Virus record (IMG/VR): IMGVR_UViG_3300032435_000062
Location: 1 to 27,882 of that record
DNA from: a virus
Reading direction: 5' to 3' (one strand)
Length of the DNA: 27,882 bases
Positions 11,111 to 20,894 of the stretch are shown here, piece by piece; the first letter of the stretch is position 1; each line of letters opens with the position of its first letter. A program made the position numbers and the translations under genes. The notes below the pieces were generated by a model. It did not search any database. It was not told the DNA's origin and was given only the letters and a program-made list of their open reading frames with translations.

Positions 11111-14050
11111 ATGGAATATAATATAATAGTACAATCGCAGGATAAAAATCAAACTTTTAAATTAGATTTATTTGGTAATGAACAAATATCAGTTATATTT
11201 AACGTAGTTGATGTAAGAGCACCAGAATCATTAAAAAGTAATTATACAAAAGAATTTATTATACCAGCAACAAAGGAAAATAATAAATTCTTTGAAGGTA
11301 TTTTATATGAAGGATATACAACTAATAAATTCAATCCAAATTTAAAAGTATCTTGTCAATTAAATTATGATAACACGACACTTATTGATGGATTTTTACA
11401 AATAGTTAAAGTTAATAAAAATGATAATAAACTAGATAGTTACTCAATCATTATATACGGTGAACTATCAAATGTATTTAAACAAACTGAAGGTTTATAT
11501 TTAAACGATTTAGATTTATCTGAATATAATCACATATGGTCATATGAAAATGTTGTACATAGTTGGGATATTTCAGTAATAAAAAACAATATACCAGTTC
11601 CTTTTATAAAGGGTAATGGTTACGTTTATCCTTTTGAGCATCGTGGTCAATCTGGTTCAGAGGATACTGCTAGTTTGGATGTAATGAATGTTGAAAACTT
11701 TTTCCCATCAATTTATGTTAAAACCATTATTGATAGTATTTTCACTAAAACAAATAATAAATATAATTCAAAATTTTTTAATAGTTCTTTTTTCAGAGGT
11801 TTAGTATTACCTTATACAAAGGGGCATATGTATATTGATGAAGAAGCAAAAAAATTAAAAGAGTTTTCTGCTGTAAAAACTAGTGAACAATTCGTATTTA
11901 AATTTAGAGCTACTGTTCCAACAACATCACCCACCAATTTTATTACATTTCAAAATAAAGTTGACCCAGGTAATATATTTCTAAATCAAATATCGCTTCG
12001 TCCAAAAAATAAACAATCCTCATTATATGCTATAAAACTTAAGCTTAAATTAAATTTTAGAGCAGCTGTTAGTCCATCTGCACTATGGAAAATTATTGGT
12101 CCAGAATTCATAGCTAATGTATATTTAAAAAACTCAACAACTGGTGTAATAATTGCATCCAATAATATTAGTATTCCTTATCCAAAAGCAACTGCCATTG
12201 GACCAGCTGGTATGGCGGACGCAACAATTGATTTAATATTAGATTATAATGGTTACTTTGCTGAATTAAACAATCATATAATTAACGTAACCTTTACTAT
12301 GCCAGATGGTCCCGAAAATTCAAAATTTATATCAATAAATGGTGGTGATGTTAATGGTGAGATTAACTGTTTTGTAATGCCAGAAAGTGAAGTTGTTTTA
12401 GCAACGACTGATTCTTGGTTATTTGAAGGTGATAAAATTGTTATTTCAAGTACACTTCCAGATAATATTTTAATTAAAGATTTTTTAACGTCATTGAATA
12501 AAATGTTTAACCTTTATTGGGTTGCAAATAAAGATGGAGGTTTTGATATAGAACCACGTGATACATTCTATAACAAAAGTGATGTTAGAATATTAGATTG
12601 GACCCAAAAGATTGATGAAACGCAAGAAATCACTATATCACCTTTACAAGAAATTGATGCTAAAACTTACTTCTTTCATAAAACACCAGATAATGATTAT
12701 TACAATAAGCTTTATACTATATCAAATAAAGAAATATATGGTGAACGTAAGATTGAAGTTGAAAATGATTACGTTACTTCAACCAAAGAAATTGTACCTA
12801 TCTTTTCACCAACAATATTATTATCTTATAAAGGTACAGATAGAATAGTGAATACAATTGCTGATTATGCTGATGGATTTTTTGAAACATATGATGGTAA
12901 TATTAGAATATCACAATATGGTGGTGTTAAATCAACATCTCAACCTTGGCTATTTAAACACAAAGGAAATTCTGATGGTGCACAATATAGTAAATACCCA
13001 TATTCTGGCCATTACGATGACCCTATGGTACCAACAAAGGATATAAACTATGGTCAAGCTAAACATTATTTATATAGTTGGAAAAATACAACAACAAGTA
13101 ATCTATATAATGATTTTTGGAAAAATACTATTAATGATTTAACAGCAATTGATTCACATATCTGGAAAGGTAAAATGCGTTTAAAGTATTTTGATATTAT
13201 TGATTTTAATTTATTTGATACAATTCAAGTTAATCAAGTTTATTATAAAATTAATAGTGTTAGTTACAATGCAATAACTGAAATAGCAGAAGTTGAATTG
13301 TTTAAAGCTAATTCATTTGGTGGAACTCCTAGTAAATTAGGTATTCCAGTAACAACAGTTAGTGAAGTATATACAGATTTTAGACAAGAAACAGAACTAC
13401 GTAAAATAACTGGATGGCAATCAACAACATTTAAAAATAAATTTGTTAATCTAAACGAAGATGTTCTTCGACCTACTGGTATCTATCGTGATGTAATTAG
13501 ATGGCAAAGAGATACAACTGGTGGTGTTCTAGCATTTAAAAATAATGAATCAATGACAAAAGCTGGTAATATACAACAAAAATCATTTGGAATTGGTCCA
13601 AACATTCAACGTAATGTAAACGCAAACATATACGAGAAAGGAGCTTTTATTGAATTGAATGGTGTTAATAATAATGTTGGTCCACAATCATCAAGTATCA
13701 AAGCATTAGGTAATAACAACCAAATACAACAAAGATGTAAAAACATTTCAATCGTTGGAAATAATAACTTTATTGATGCTGGATTAACTAATGTTACTGT
13801 TATTGGTGATAATCAATACATTACAAAAAGTAATACTTCATATATTAATGGTACAGTTATTAGTAATGGTTTTATAACACAAGATTTTAACTTTATAAAT
13901 GCAAGTGTTAATGAAGTTCAAAACCCATTTGAAAGTAGTGTTAATGGAAACTTCATTCAATGTGGTAAAAATGCTGTTCAAAATATTGGTGGAGTTACAA
14001 AAAAAAATAAGATAATTTCACCAGTATTATTTGACACAAACAGAATTTAA
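11111..14050 (+). CDS. Large baseplate/tail hub-like protein
   Basis: A 979-residue protein. The N-terminus (1-60: FKLDLFGNEQISVIFNVVDV, SNYTKEFIIPATKENNKFF) is a hallmark of tail hub-type proteins in Bacteroidota phages and prophages. The central part has ILIKDFLTSLNKMFNLYWVA and GGFDIEPRDTFY, followed by beta-rich hub-like segments (FDTIQVNQVYYKINSVSY). An insert of about 170 residues (about 270-440) is beta-rich. The last 150 residues contain Asn/Gly/Val/Ile-rich short repeats (SIVGNNNFID, VTVIGDNQYI, GTVISNG), consistent with a beta-helical or fibre-like tip. It probably links the tail tube end to the fibres encoded next. Catalytic cell-wall motifs are not visible. Confidence 0.6.
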   Translation: MEYNIIVQSQDKNQTFKLDLFGNEQISVIFNVVDVRAPESLKSNYTKEFIIPATKENNKFFEGILYEGYTTNKFNPNLKVSCQLNYDNTTLIDGFLQIVKVNKNDNKLDSYSIIIYGELSNVFKQTEGLYLNDLDLSEYNHIWSYENVVHSWDISVIKNNIPVPFIKGNGYVYPFEHRGQSGSEDTASLDVMNVENFFPSIYVKTIIDSIFTKTNNKYNSKFFNSSFFRGLVLPYTKGHMYIDEEAKKLKEFSAVKTSEQFVFKFRATVPTTSPTNFITFQNKVDPGNIFLNQISLRPKNKQSSLYAIKLKLKLNFRAAVSPSALWKIIGPEFIANVYLKNSTTGVIIASNNISIPYPKATAIGPAGMADATIDLILDYNGYFAELNNHIINVTFTMPDGPENSKFISINGGDVNGEINCFVMPESEVVLATTDSWLFEGDKIVISSTLPDNILIKDFLTSLNKMFNLYWVANKDGGFDIEPRDTFYNKSDVRILDWTQKIDETQEITISPLQEIDAKTYFFHKTPDNDYYNKLYTISNKEIYGERKIEVENDYVTSTKEIVPIFSPTILLSYKGTDRIVNTIADYADGFFETYDGNIRISQYGGVKSTSQPWLFKHKGNSDGAQYSKYPYSGHYDDPMVPTKDINYGQAKHYLYSWKNTTTSNLYNDFWKNTINDLTAIDSHIWKGKMRLKYFDIIDFNLFDTIQVNQVYYKINSVSYNAITEIAEVELFKANSFGGTPSKLGIPVTTVSEVYTDFRQETELRKITGWQSTTFKNKFVNLNEDVLRPTGIYRDVIRWQRDTTGGVLAFKNNESMTKAGNIQQKSFGIGPNIQRNVNANIYEKGAFIELNGVNNNVGPQSSSIKALGNNNQIQQRCKNISIVGNNNFIDAGLTNVTVIGDNQYITKSNTSYINGTVISNGFITQDFNFINASVNEVQNPFESSVNGNFIQCGKNAVQNIGGVTKKNKIISPVLFDTNRI

Positions 14051-14082
14051 AAATAATATACTTTAAATAAAACTAAAAATAA

Positions 14083-16188
14083 ATGAGTGGATTAAATATT
14101 CAGAATTCTAGAATCACCCTAAAATATTCAACATTAACTGGTGATACACCAACGATAGCACCATCACTTGACCACACAGATGGTACTTGGAATGCAAATG
14201 ATATTTATATTGGTGAGGTAATGATTAACGTTGCTACAGATGCAATGTGGTTTCGTTCTTTAAATGGTATAATTCCGATTACATCTGGAACAACTACAAT
14301 AGATAGCACAGCATTTTTAAATACTAGTGGTGGTACTTTAACTGGTCCACTTTTTGGTCCATCAATTTCAGCAACTACTATTTCAGCAACTACTTTTTAT
14401 TCCCCATCATTTAATGGAACTTTCTTTGGTGATGGTTCTAATTTAACTGGAATAACTGCAACAGTATTTACTGGAGGAACTATATCTGGTCCAACTATCT
14501 TTACTAACAATGTTGATTTATGTGGTGCTGTAGTGACCATAGAATCACTTTCTGGATGTGGTGGTACATCTATTCAATTTTTCTCTAGCATTGATGCTGT
14601 TGGTCATTCTATTTCAGCAACTACTTTCTTTGGTGATGGTTCTGGTTTAACTAATTTACCTTATATGTCTGGTGTTACTTTACAAGAAGTATTAGATTTA
14701 GGTGACACATCTACCAATGGAAGTATAGTATTGCAAAATGGAAATATAATATTAGATTCTGGTACTTTCTTTGGTGATGGTGCTGGTTTAACTAATATTC
14801 CATTTGGTCCAACACCAACATTAGAAGATGTATTGTTAATTGGTAATGTTTCAACAAACTCATCTATCCTATTAACTAATGGGAGTATTGTATTAGATAA
14901 TGGTATTTTTTATGGTGATGGTTCTGGTTTGTCTGGGTTAACTGTAACTGCTGATTTTACTGGAGGTACTGTTACTGGTTCAACTAATTTTACTAATGGA
15001 ATAACAGCAACAACTATATCCGCAACAACATACTTAAATTTACCAACTGCTGAAACACTGCAACAAACATTAGTCGCTGGCAATACAACTGGTAACAATT
15101 GGATTGAAAGTTCTAATCTATATGGTATGAGAAGTGTAAATGGTCTAGATGATAGAAGATTTACGTTTAATCCAGATGCAATAAATATTTCAGCAACAGA
15201 CGATATTGGAAATGGTGAAATTGAAATTAATAATAGTGGTGTTATTACATTGTATTCAAGTAGTGGATTCTATCATACGTTAGAAGATGGTGGTGGTAGT
15301 AATGCTGATTTCGTTATTAGAGGTTATACTGGTTTTAAAGGAGCTGAATACTTTGCAGATTATAGTGCAGATTATACAAACAGAAGTTTAGTTGATAAAG
15401 GATATGTTGATAGTAATATATCTGCAATTACATTTTTACAAGATAGTGGAACAACAAGAAATTCAATTATAAAAGTAGATAGTAATGGAAATGCTACGGG
15501 AACAAAAGTTGCCAATAATGCCACACCTACAACTTATTCTGAATCTATATTTTCTGATGATTTTTATCAATTAAAAACAACGGATGTAGATTTCACTACA
15601 ATTTTTGGTGTTGCTGCTGGTGGTATTAATATAGAATGTAAGAATACTACAACATTAGATGAATCTGCTGTTTATATAAATACTAATAAAATTGAAACCT
15701 TTCTCTGGAATGCTGAAACTACTAAATCTGGTTATTATCAAATAATAAAAGAATTAAGTTCAGCTACTCAAACTGTTGGTGTTTCAATACAAGAAAGTAT
15801 TGGTGCTACATCTGTATATAAATTTTCCAGAAGTATATTACAAAATGCTAGTACAACAAACATTCTTTTATTTTCAACAAGATTAGGGGCTGGAATACCT
15901 AGCGATAATTTAGTTTTTGTTGAAATTAAACTTATGGGTAGTAACTTATCAGATGGGAATAAAGTTTATATGGGTGATATAAAACAAGGGTTACGTTGGC
16001 TAGGTAATACTCCAACATTAATCGGTACCGCTATTTCTAGTGTTTTTTCAACAACTGAAGCTGGAACTAAATTTTCATTAACAACAGATGCTACACATTT
16101 AATACTTAACGTAGACAATGCTGAATTATCTTCTGCACAAATGGATTGGTCTGCTCACATTACATTAACACTTAAACTTAAATTATGA
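14083..16188 (+). CDS. Tail fibre / receptor-binding-like protein
   Basis: A 701-residue Ser/Thr/Gly-rich protein of fibre type. The N-terminal domain (1-60) includes PTIAPSLDHTDGTWNANDIY and GEVMINVATDAMWFRS, which resemble attachment segments. Then comes FLNTSGGTLTGPL and repeated ISATT and FFGDGSGLTN motifs (residues about 115-290), including a 47-residue tandem unit. Such GDGSGLT motifs are common in phage fibre and adhesin stalks that trimerise. The C-terminal 200 residues are beta-rich with no repeat and may be the receptor-binding tip. The stop overlaps the next start (ATGA). No chaperone or DGR is present. Confidence 0.6.
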   Translation: MSGLNIQNSRITLKYSTLTGDTPTIAPSLDHTDGTWNANDIYIGEVMINVATDAMWFRSLNGIIPITSGTTTIDSTAFLNTSGGTLTGPLFGPSISATTISATTFYSPSFNGTFFGDGSNLTGITATVFTGGTISGPTIFTNNVDLCGAVVTIESLSGCGGTSIQFFSSIDAVGHSISATTFFGDGSGLTNLPYMSGVTLQEVLDLGDTSTNGSIVLQNGNIILDSGTFFGDGAGLTNIPFGPTPTLEDVLLIGNVSTNSSILLTNGSIVLDNGIFYGDGSGLSGLTVTADFTGGTVTGSTNFTNGITATTISATTYLNLPTAETLQQTLVAGNTTGNNWIESSNLYGMRSVNGLDDRRFTFNPDAINISATDDIGNGEIEINNSGVITLYSSSGFYHTLEDGGGSNADFVIRGYTGFKGAEYFADYSADYTNRSLVDKGYVDSNISAITFLQDSGTTRNSIIKVDSNGNATGTKVANNATPTTYSESIFSDDFYQLKTTDVDFTTIFGVAAGGINIECKNTTTLDESAVYINTNKIETFLWNAETTKSGYYQIIKELSSATQTVGVSIQESIGATSVYKFSRSILQNASTTNILLFSTRLGAGIPSDNLVFVEIKLMGSNLSDGNKVYMGDIKQGLRWLGNTPTLIGTAISSVFSTTEAGTKFSLTTDATHLILNVDNAELSSAQMDWSAHITLTLKLKL
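14626..14940 (+). repeat. 141-bp (47-residue) repeats in the fibre gene
   Basis: Two full units start at 14626 and 14767, and a partial third at 14908, each with FFGDG or FYGDG at its start. The units share the pattern GDGSGLTN-P, TLQEVLDLGDTSTNGSIVLQ or TLEDVLLIGNVSTNSSILLT, then NG-I-LD-G. The exact 141-base spacing keeps the frame. Copy number could change by recombination and alter stalk length. Confidence 0.75.
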
Positions 16189-16793
16189 ATATTTTAAATG
16201 GAAGTAGCTTATCAGCTACAACAATAACAGCAGGTAGCTTTTTTGGTAACGGTGCTAATATCACTGGAATAACCCCAGGTGCTGGTGGTTCTACTCTAAT
16301 TGCAATGACTGAATTAAGTGCCGCAGCTTTGGTAACACATACAGTTGTAACATCTTTAACAGCAACGGCGATTAACTTAAATAGCGATGGAACAAATAGA
16401 TTTGCTAAGGTAGTATTTATTGCTCCTTCAAGTTGTAAAGTAAGTGTAAAAATGTATTTCGACGCTATACTTACCAATAGTGCAACTAATCTTCGAATTG
16501 GGTTACATAATGCATCTACATCAACTACAACACCAACTAACGGGTGGTTTAGAGTAAACGGTGACGATGATGCATCAAGTAATGGTTATACTGCTGAATT
16601 TATTTTAACTGGTTTAACAGCTGGAACATCTTATACCAGATATTTTGTAGCAGCATCTGATTTTAGTGCAACTTTAATTAGAGCATCTCGAGCACAAACT
16701 GGTGTATTTGCTGTAAGTGATTTACCTCAGCCATTGAGAATAAAGGTTGAAGATTTAGGTAGTATTAGTATTTTAGCTAATCCTTCATCTTAA
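16185..16793 (+). CDS. Second fibre-like/adhesin-like protein
   Basis: A 202-residue protein that starts inside the stop of the fibre gene (ATGA, 4-base overlap). Its N-terminal 25 residues (LSATTITAGSFFGNGANITG) are a copy of the fibre stalk motif, so it may co-assemble with the long fibre or be a split-off distal part. The rest is a beta-sandwich-like domain rich in Ala/Thr/Ser, with TAINLNSDGTNRFAKVVFIA, and later EFILTGLTAGTSYTRYFVAA of fibronectin/C1q-like look. It may bind the host receptor. The shared stalk motif could allow recombination that exchanges tips. Confidence 0.5.
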   Translation: MNILNGSSLSATTITAGSFFGNGANITGITPGAGGSTLIAMTELSAAALVTHTVVTSLTATAINLNSDGTNRFAKVVFIAPSSCKVSVKMYFDAILTNSATNLRIGLHNASTSTTTPTNGWFRVNGDDDASSNGYTAEFILTGLTAGTSYTRYFVAASDFSATLIRASRAQTGVFAVSDLPQPLRIKVEDLGSISILANPSS

Positions 16794-16831
16794 AAACAAT
16801 AAGTAACAAAAAAATATTCAAATAAAGAGAT

Positions 16832-19744
16832 ATGGCTAAAGAAACGGTAAATATAGATTTAATAATTAATGCTTCACAATCTGCAAAAACATTAAAGGAA
16901 CAGAGGGAAGCATTAAAATCAATTCGAGATGGATTAGATAACGTTAAAGAAGGTTCTGGTGCATTTGAGTTATTAAATGAAGAAGCGACTAGATTAACAT
17001 CTTCAATGGATAATCTTACTTTATCGTTTGAAGATGTTTATGGACAAGGTGTTAAACCACTTAGTTCTCAATTAGGTGAACTAGAAGATAGAATGTATCA
17101 AATGGCATTAGCTGGTGATACAACATCAGATAGTTTCAAAGAAATTCAACAAGAAGCGATTAGAATGCGTAAAACCATTATTGATGTTGATGCTTCAGTT
17201 GATGCATTTGCTGATAAGGGTGCTAGGTTAAATTCATTTATTGGTATTGTTTCTGGTATTGCTGGTGCTTTTGCTGTTGCTCAAGGTGCGGCTGCATTAT
17301 TTGGTAGTGAGAATGAAGAAGTTCAAAAAAGTTTATTAAAGGTTCAAGCGGTACTAGCTATATTGAATGGTTTACAAGAAATAAATAGGTTAATTACAGA
17401 GAAGAATATTATTGTACAAAAGATACTTAACTCAACAATGTTGAAGAATCCTATTTTTATTATACTTGCTGTTTTAACTGCTGTAACAGCTGCTTGGGCT
17501 TTATTAACTAGAGGTATTGATAACAATGAAAAAGCACTTAAAAAACAATCAGAAACTAATATTAAAGTTATTAGTGATTTAAAAAGAGAAGAAGAACAAA
17601 ATAAAAAGCTTGGTTTAAGTATTGATGAGGTTAGAGATAAAAGAATTGCTGCTGAAAAAGTTCAAATTAAAATTCAAGAAAAACAATTAGCTAAATTAAT
17701 TAACGATTTAAAAATAGCTGAAATAGCATATCAAACAACACAAGATAATTTAAATTCATCAATCCCAGAAGCAATATGGTTTAGACTATTTGGTACTTCT
17801 AAAAAAGATTTAACTGATTTAAAAGATAAATTAAAAGAAACATCTGATGCTTATAAAGATTCTTCTAATTCTGTATTAGTTGATGAGAAAACTGCAGCTG
17901 ATGAAAAAATACAAATATTAATTAATCAACTTGAAAGAGAAAGAGCTTTACAAGAAACTCGTGGAAAAGAAACAATAGCACTTGATAGAAGAATCTTAGA
18001 TTTAAAATTAACATTATACAATAAAGATAGTCAAGAATATAAAAACGTTATAAATGAAAAATCAATTCTTGAAGTAAATTATACTAAAAAGATTAAAACT
18101 CAAACAGAAGATAGAATTAAACTTCAAGAAGAATATCAAAAAAAATATTTAGATATTATTGAAAATATTAATGATAGAGAAAAAGATTTAACTAACGAAT
18201 TATATTTAAATCTTGAAGAAGGTGTTGCTAAAGAGTTAGCGTTAATAGAAGTTGCTTATGGCGAAAAACTTGATTTAATAGAAGAACAACAAAAAAATGA
18301 TATTGCTGAAGCTGAAAAAGCTGGTAAGGGTTTATTAGATATTAACAAAAAATATAGTGATATTTTATTAATGGAAACTGCGCTATTTAAAGATAAATAT
18401 AAAACAACTATATTATTATCATTAACAGAAAGTAATGACCAATTTTCAAGTGATATGGATAAAAACACAAAATTATCATTAAGAAGAATTGAATTGGAAG
18501 TTAGCAAAAGTATTGATATAGTAAATGAAGGTATTAAGGATGGTACAGTAGATTACGAAGCTGGTGAAGTTAAAAAAATAGCAATATTAGAAGTGGCTTC
18601 AAAATCTAAGCAAACAATATTAGATGAATCATATGAAGAACAGACGAAAGCATTAAAAAGTAACTCAGACGTATATATAAAGATAACTAAAGATAGACTA
18701 CTTAAAGCTCAGAAAGAAGAAGAAGAAGCACAAAATCGATTAAACGAAGCTACTGAAATTGGTGAAAAAATGGCCATAACGGGAGCTGAATTAAATTTTT
18801 CTAAGAAAACAGCTATAACCAAAGAATTAAGTGCTGAACTTGTAAAATTAGAAACTGAAAATCGTAATAATTTATTAACGATAGAAGAAGATTACTATAA
18901 TAAAAGTAAAGATAATGCATATGATTCTTTTGAAGCACTTAAAGAAATTGCTAAAACTGCCACAGAAGAAACTATTAATTTTATATCTCAAATAACAATT
19001 AATTCTTTAAATTTAATTAACTCAATTCAAAATAGCATAACTCAAAATAAATTATCCAACATTGAAAGAGAAAGAACATCAGCGTTAGAAGCTGTAGAAG
19101 CTGAAGAAAATGCTTATAATAAATCAATTGAAAACAAAACAAATAAAGAAAAAGCTCAAGAGATAATTGCTGAAAAATTTGAAAATAAGAAACGTGCAAT
19201 TGAAAAAGCTGCAACTTTAGAAAAAAATGAAGCTGAATATAAAGGGCAAATTCAATCTTGGGAATTTAGTAAAGCACAAGCTATTGTTAACTTGAGTAAT
19301 GCTGTTTTAAAAGCTGCGCCTAATCCTTTTTTAGTTGGTACAACGATTGCTTTAGGTTTTGTGGAGTTAGCTACTATAACAGCAAATAAACCAGTTAAAA
19401 ACTTTGCAACTGGTGGTTTGGTATTGGGTGAAGGAACTGGAACATCTGATTCAATTCCAGCTAATTTATCGAATGGAGAATTTGTAATTAATGCTAAAGC
19501 AACTGCGGCTAACTTACCTATCTTACAAGCAATAAATAAGAATGGTGGTAAATCTCAAATAGTTAATACACCTCAAAGTAGTAATAATAATATGGTTCAA
19601 GTAGCTCAAGTAATTGATACAAGTAGATTGGAAGCTTTAATTGAAATGGTTATTGATAGACCAATTAAAACCTACGTAGTTTCGTCTGATATCACCTCAT
19701 CTCAAAATAGTGATAATAGATTAAAAGATAGAATAACATTCTAA
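16832..19744 (+). CDS. Tape measure protein
   Basis: A 970-residue protein, mostly predicted long helices and coiled coils of Lys/Glu/Ala/Ile/Leu. Two hydrophobic stretches occur at about 135-157 (FIGIVSGIAGAFAVAQGAAA) and 205-225 (NPIFIILAVLTAVTAAWALL), the usual place and number for siphophage tape measure proteins that insert in the host membrane. The C-terminal part has another Ala/Ile-rich hydrophobic segment (PFLVGTTIALGFVELATITA) and Gly-rich loops (ATGGLVLGEGTGTSDSIPAN) that resemble the usual 'GGxVxGPG...DSIPA' tape-measure motif. By the usual rule of 0.15 nm per residue, the tail would be about 145 nm, a rough inference. It is by far the longest helical protein here. Confidence 0.85.
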   Translation: MAKETVNIDLIINASQSAKTLKEQREALKSIRDGLDNVKEGSGAFELLNEEATRLTSSMDNLTLSFEDVYGQGVKPLSSQLGELEDRMYQMALAGDTTSDSFKEIQQEAIRMRKTIIDVDASVDAFADKGARLNSFIGIVSGIAGAFAVAQGAAALFGSENEEVQKSLLKVQAVLAILNGLQEINRLITEKNIIVQKILNSTMLKNPIFIILAVLTAVTAAWALLTRGIDNNEKALKKQSETNIKVISDLKREEEQNKKLGLSIDEVRDKRIAAEKVQIKIQEKQLAKLINDLKIAEIAYQTTQDNLNSSIPEAIWFRLFGTSKKDLTDLKDKLKETSDAYKDSSNSVLVDEKTAADEKIQILINQLERERALQETRGKETIALDRRILDLKLTLYNKDSQEYKNVINEKSILEVNYTKKIKTQTEDRIKLQEEYQKKYLDIIENINDREKDLTNELYLNLEEGVAKELALIEVAYGEKLDLIEEQQKNDIAEAEKAGKGLLDINKKYSDILLMETALFKDKYKTTILLSLTESNDQFSSDMDKNTKLSLRRIELEVSKSIDIVNEGIKDGTVDYEAGEVKKIAILEVASKSKQTILDESYEEQTKALKSNSDVYIKITKDRLLKAQKEEEEAQNRLNEATEIGEKMAITGAELNFSKKTAITKELSAELVKLETENRNNLLTIEEDYYNKSKDNAYDSFEALKEIAKTATEETINFISQITINSLNLINSIQNSITQNKLSNIERERTSALEAVEAEENAYNKSIENKTNKEKAQEIIAEKFENKKRAIEKAATLEKNEAEYKGQIQSWEFSKAQAIVNLSNAVLKAAPNPFLVGTTIALGFVELATITANKPVKNFATGGLVLGEGTGTSDSIPANLSNGEFVINAKATAANLPILQAINKNGGKSQIVNTPQSSNNNMVQVAQVIDTSRLEALIEMVIDRPIKTYVVSSDITSSQNSDNRLKDRITF

Positions 19745-19777
19745 AAGAACAATAACAGCTAAAATAATAATTAAATT

Positions 19778-20827
19778 ATGAAGAAAATTATACCAACTTA
19801 TCGAATAGTAGTTAATGAAGAAGATGAATCTGGCGTATATGCAGTTAGTTTGGTTGATGAACCAGCGATAGAAGTTAATTGGATTCACTTATCTAAGATT
19901 GTTGAAATGGAATTTGCTGCAAATAAAGATAAACAAATGTTATTTGGTCCATTGCTTATCCCTAATAAATTAATTTTTAGACGTGATGAAAAAGGTAATG
20001 AATATAATATAATGTTTGATGAAGATACAATTCAAATAATTGCAGATAAATTCAATTCAAATAAATTGGGTGATGTATTTAACTTTCAACATTCAGATAA
20101 AACGGTTGAAGCTATTTTATTACAAAACTGGATTACTGGTGATATAGATAAATCTCAAGAGTATGGTTTTAGTTTACCAAAAGGAACTTGGTTTGGTGGT
20201 GTAAAGGTTAAAGATAAATCATTTTGGTTAAATGATGTTAAAAGCGGAAAAGTTAAAGGTTTTTCTGTAGAAATAAAAGCTGGTATTGAACTGGTAGAAT
20301 TAAATAAAACAAATATAAAAACAAAACTTATGGAAATTAAAAGAAATGATGGTGTATCAATTTACTATGATGGTGAATTGGCATTAGGTACTTCACTATT
20401 TTTGGATGAAGCAATGACAGAAGCAGCACCAGAAGGTGAGCACACATTAGAAGATGGAAGAATCATCTTAATTTTAGAAGGTAAATTAGATGAAATTAAA
20501 GATGCAGTTGAGCTTGCAGATGTTTCTAAAGAAGAAGATGCAGTTGACACTAAATTAGAATTGAATGCTGAAGAAGTAATGGCAATTGTTCAACCAGAAT
20601 TGGAAGCAATCAGAAATGGTATGGTTGAAATTCTTGCAAAATTGGCTGAATTGGAAGCTTCATTATCTAATGACAATGATAATGCAATTGAAGAACTTAA
20701 ATCTCAAGTAGAAAAGTTATCTAGTTTACCAGCAGTAACTTCTATCTCAATCAAAAATGATAAAGTAGCGGCTAAAAATGTTATGTTATTAAATAAAATT
20801 AACACGTTCAAAAAAAGCACAAAATAA
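19778..20827 (+). CDS. Prohead protease of XkdF type fused to scaffold-like region
   Basis: A 349-residue protein. Residues about 1-170 match the XkdF-like prohead protease pattern: YRIVVNEEDESGVYAVSLVD, VFNFQHSDKTVEAILLQNWI (His in a conserved strand), GTWFGGVKVKDKSFW, and SGKVKGFSVEIKAG (the GFSVE serine motif). A second domain (about 185-245; DGVSIYYDGELALGTSLF, EGEHTLEDGRIILILEGK) is a small beta module common in these fusions. The C-terminal part (about 265-325) is a coiled-coil scaffold-like region. The major capsid gene follows at once. The enzyme would release the scaffold and mature the capsid. His and Ser are plausible catalytic residues, not proven. Confidence 0.7.
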   Translation: MKKIIPTYRIVVNEEDESGVYAVSLVDEPAIEVNWIHLSKIVEMEFAANKDKQMLFGPLLIPNKLIFRRDEKGNEYNIMFDEDTIQIIADKFNSNKLGDVFNFQHSDKTVEAILLQNWITGDIDKSQEYGFSLPKGTWFGGVKVKDKSFWLNDVKSGKVKGFSVEIKAGIELVELNKTNIKTKLMEIKRNDGVSIYYDGELALGTSLFLDEAMTEAAPEGEHTLEDGRIILILEGKLDEIKDAVELADVSKEEDAVDTKLELNAEEVMAIVQPELEAIRNGMVEILAKLAELEASLSNDNDNAIEELKSQVEKLSSLPAVTSISIKNDKVAAKNVMLLNKINTFKKSTK

Positions 20828-20831
20828 TAAG

Positions 20832-20851
20832 TATTTATAATTTAATTATAA
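20832..20851 (+). promoter_or_regulatory. Candidate promoter/palindrome before the capsid gene
   Basis: TATTTATAATTTAATTATAA matches the 3540 motif in its right part and contains a 17-base AT palindrome (TTATAATT-T-AATTATAA, 20835-20851). It lies in the 67-base gap before the major capsid start, the widest gap in this part. A dedicated promoter for the most needed protein would make sense. Confidence 0.3.
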
Positions 20852-20894
20852 GTTAAAAAACTAACAAAAAAAAAATAAACAAACAAATTTTATT

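Noticed and set aside
12612-13046. Two short plus-strand frames inside the tail hub gene
   Set aside because: Shadow frames rich in Lys/Ile/Met within a gene with clear family motifs.
16178-16477. Minus-strand 99-codon frame over the second fibre gene
   Set aside because: Shadow of Ala/Thr-rich coding on the plus strand; Val/Ala-rich translation without motifs.
14083-16793. Diversity-generating retroelement acting on the fibre genes
   Set aside because: No reverse transcriptase and no template repeat; the repeats are normal stalk motifs in the coding strand.
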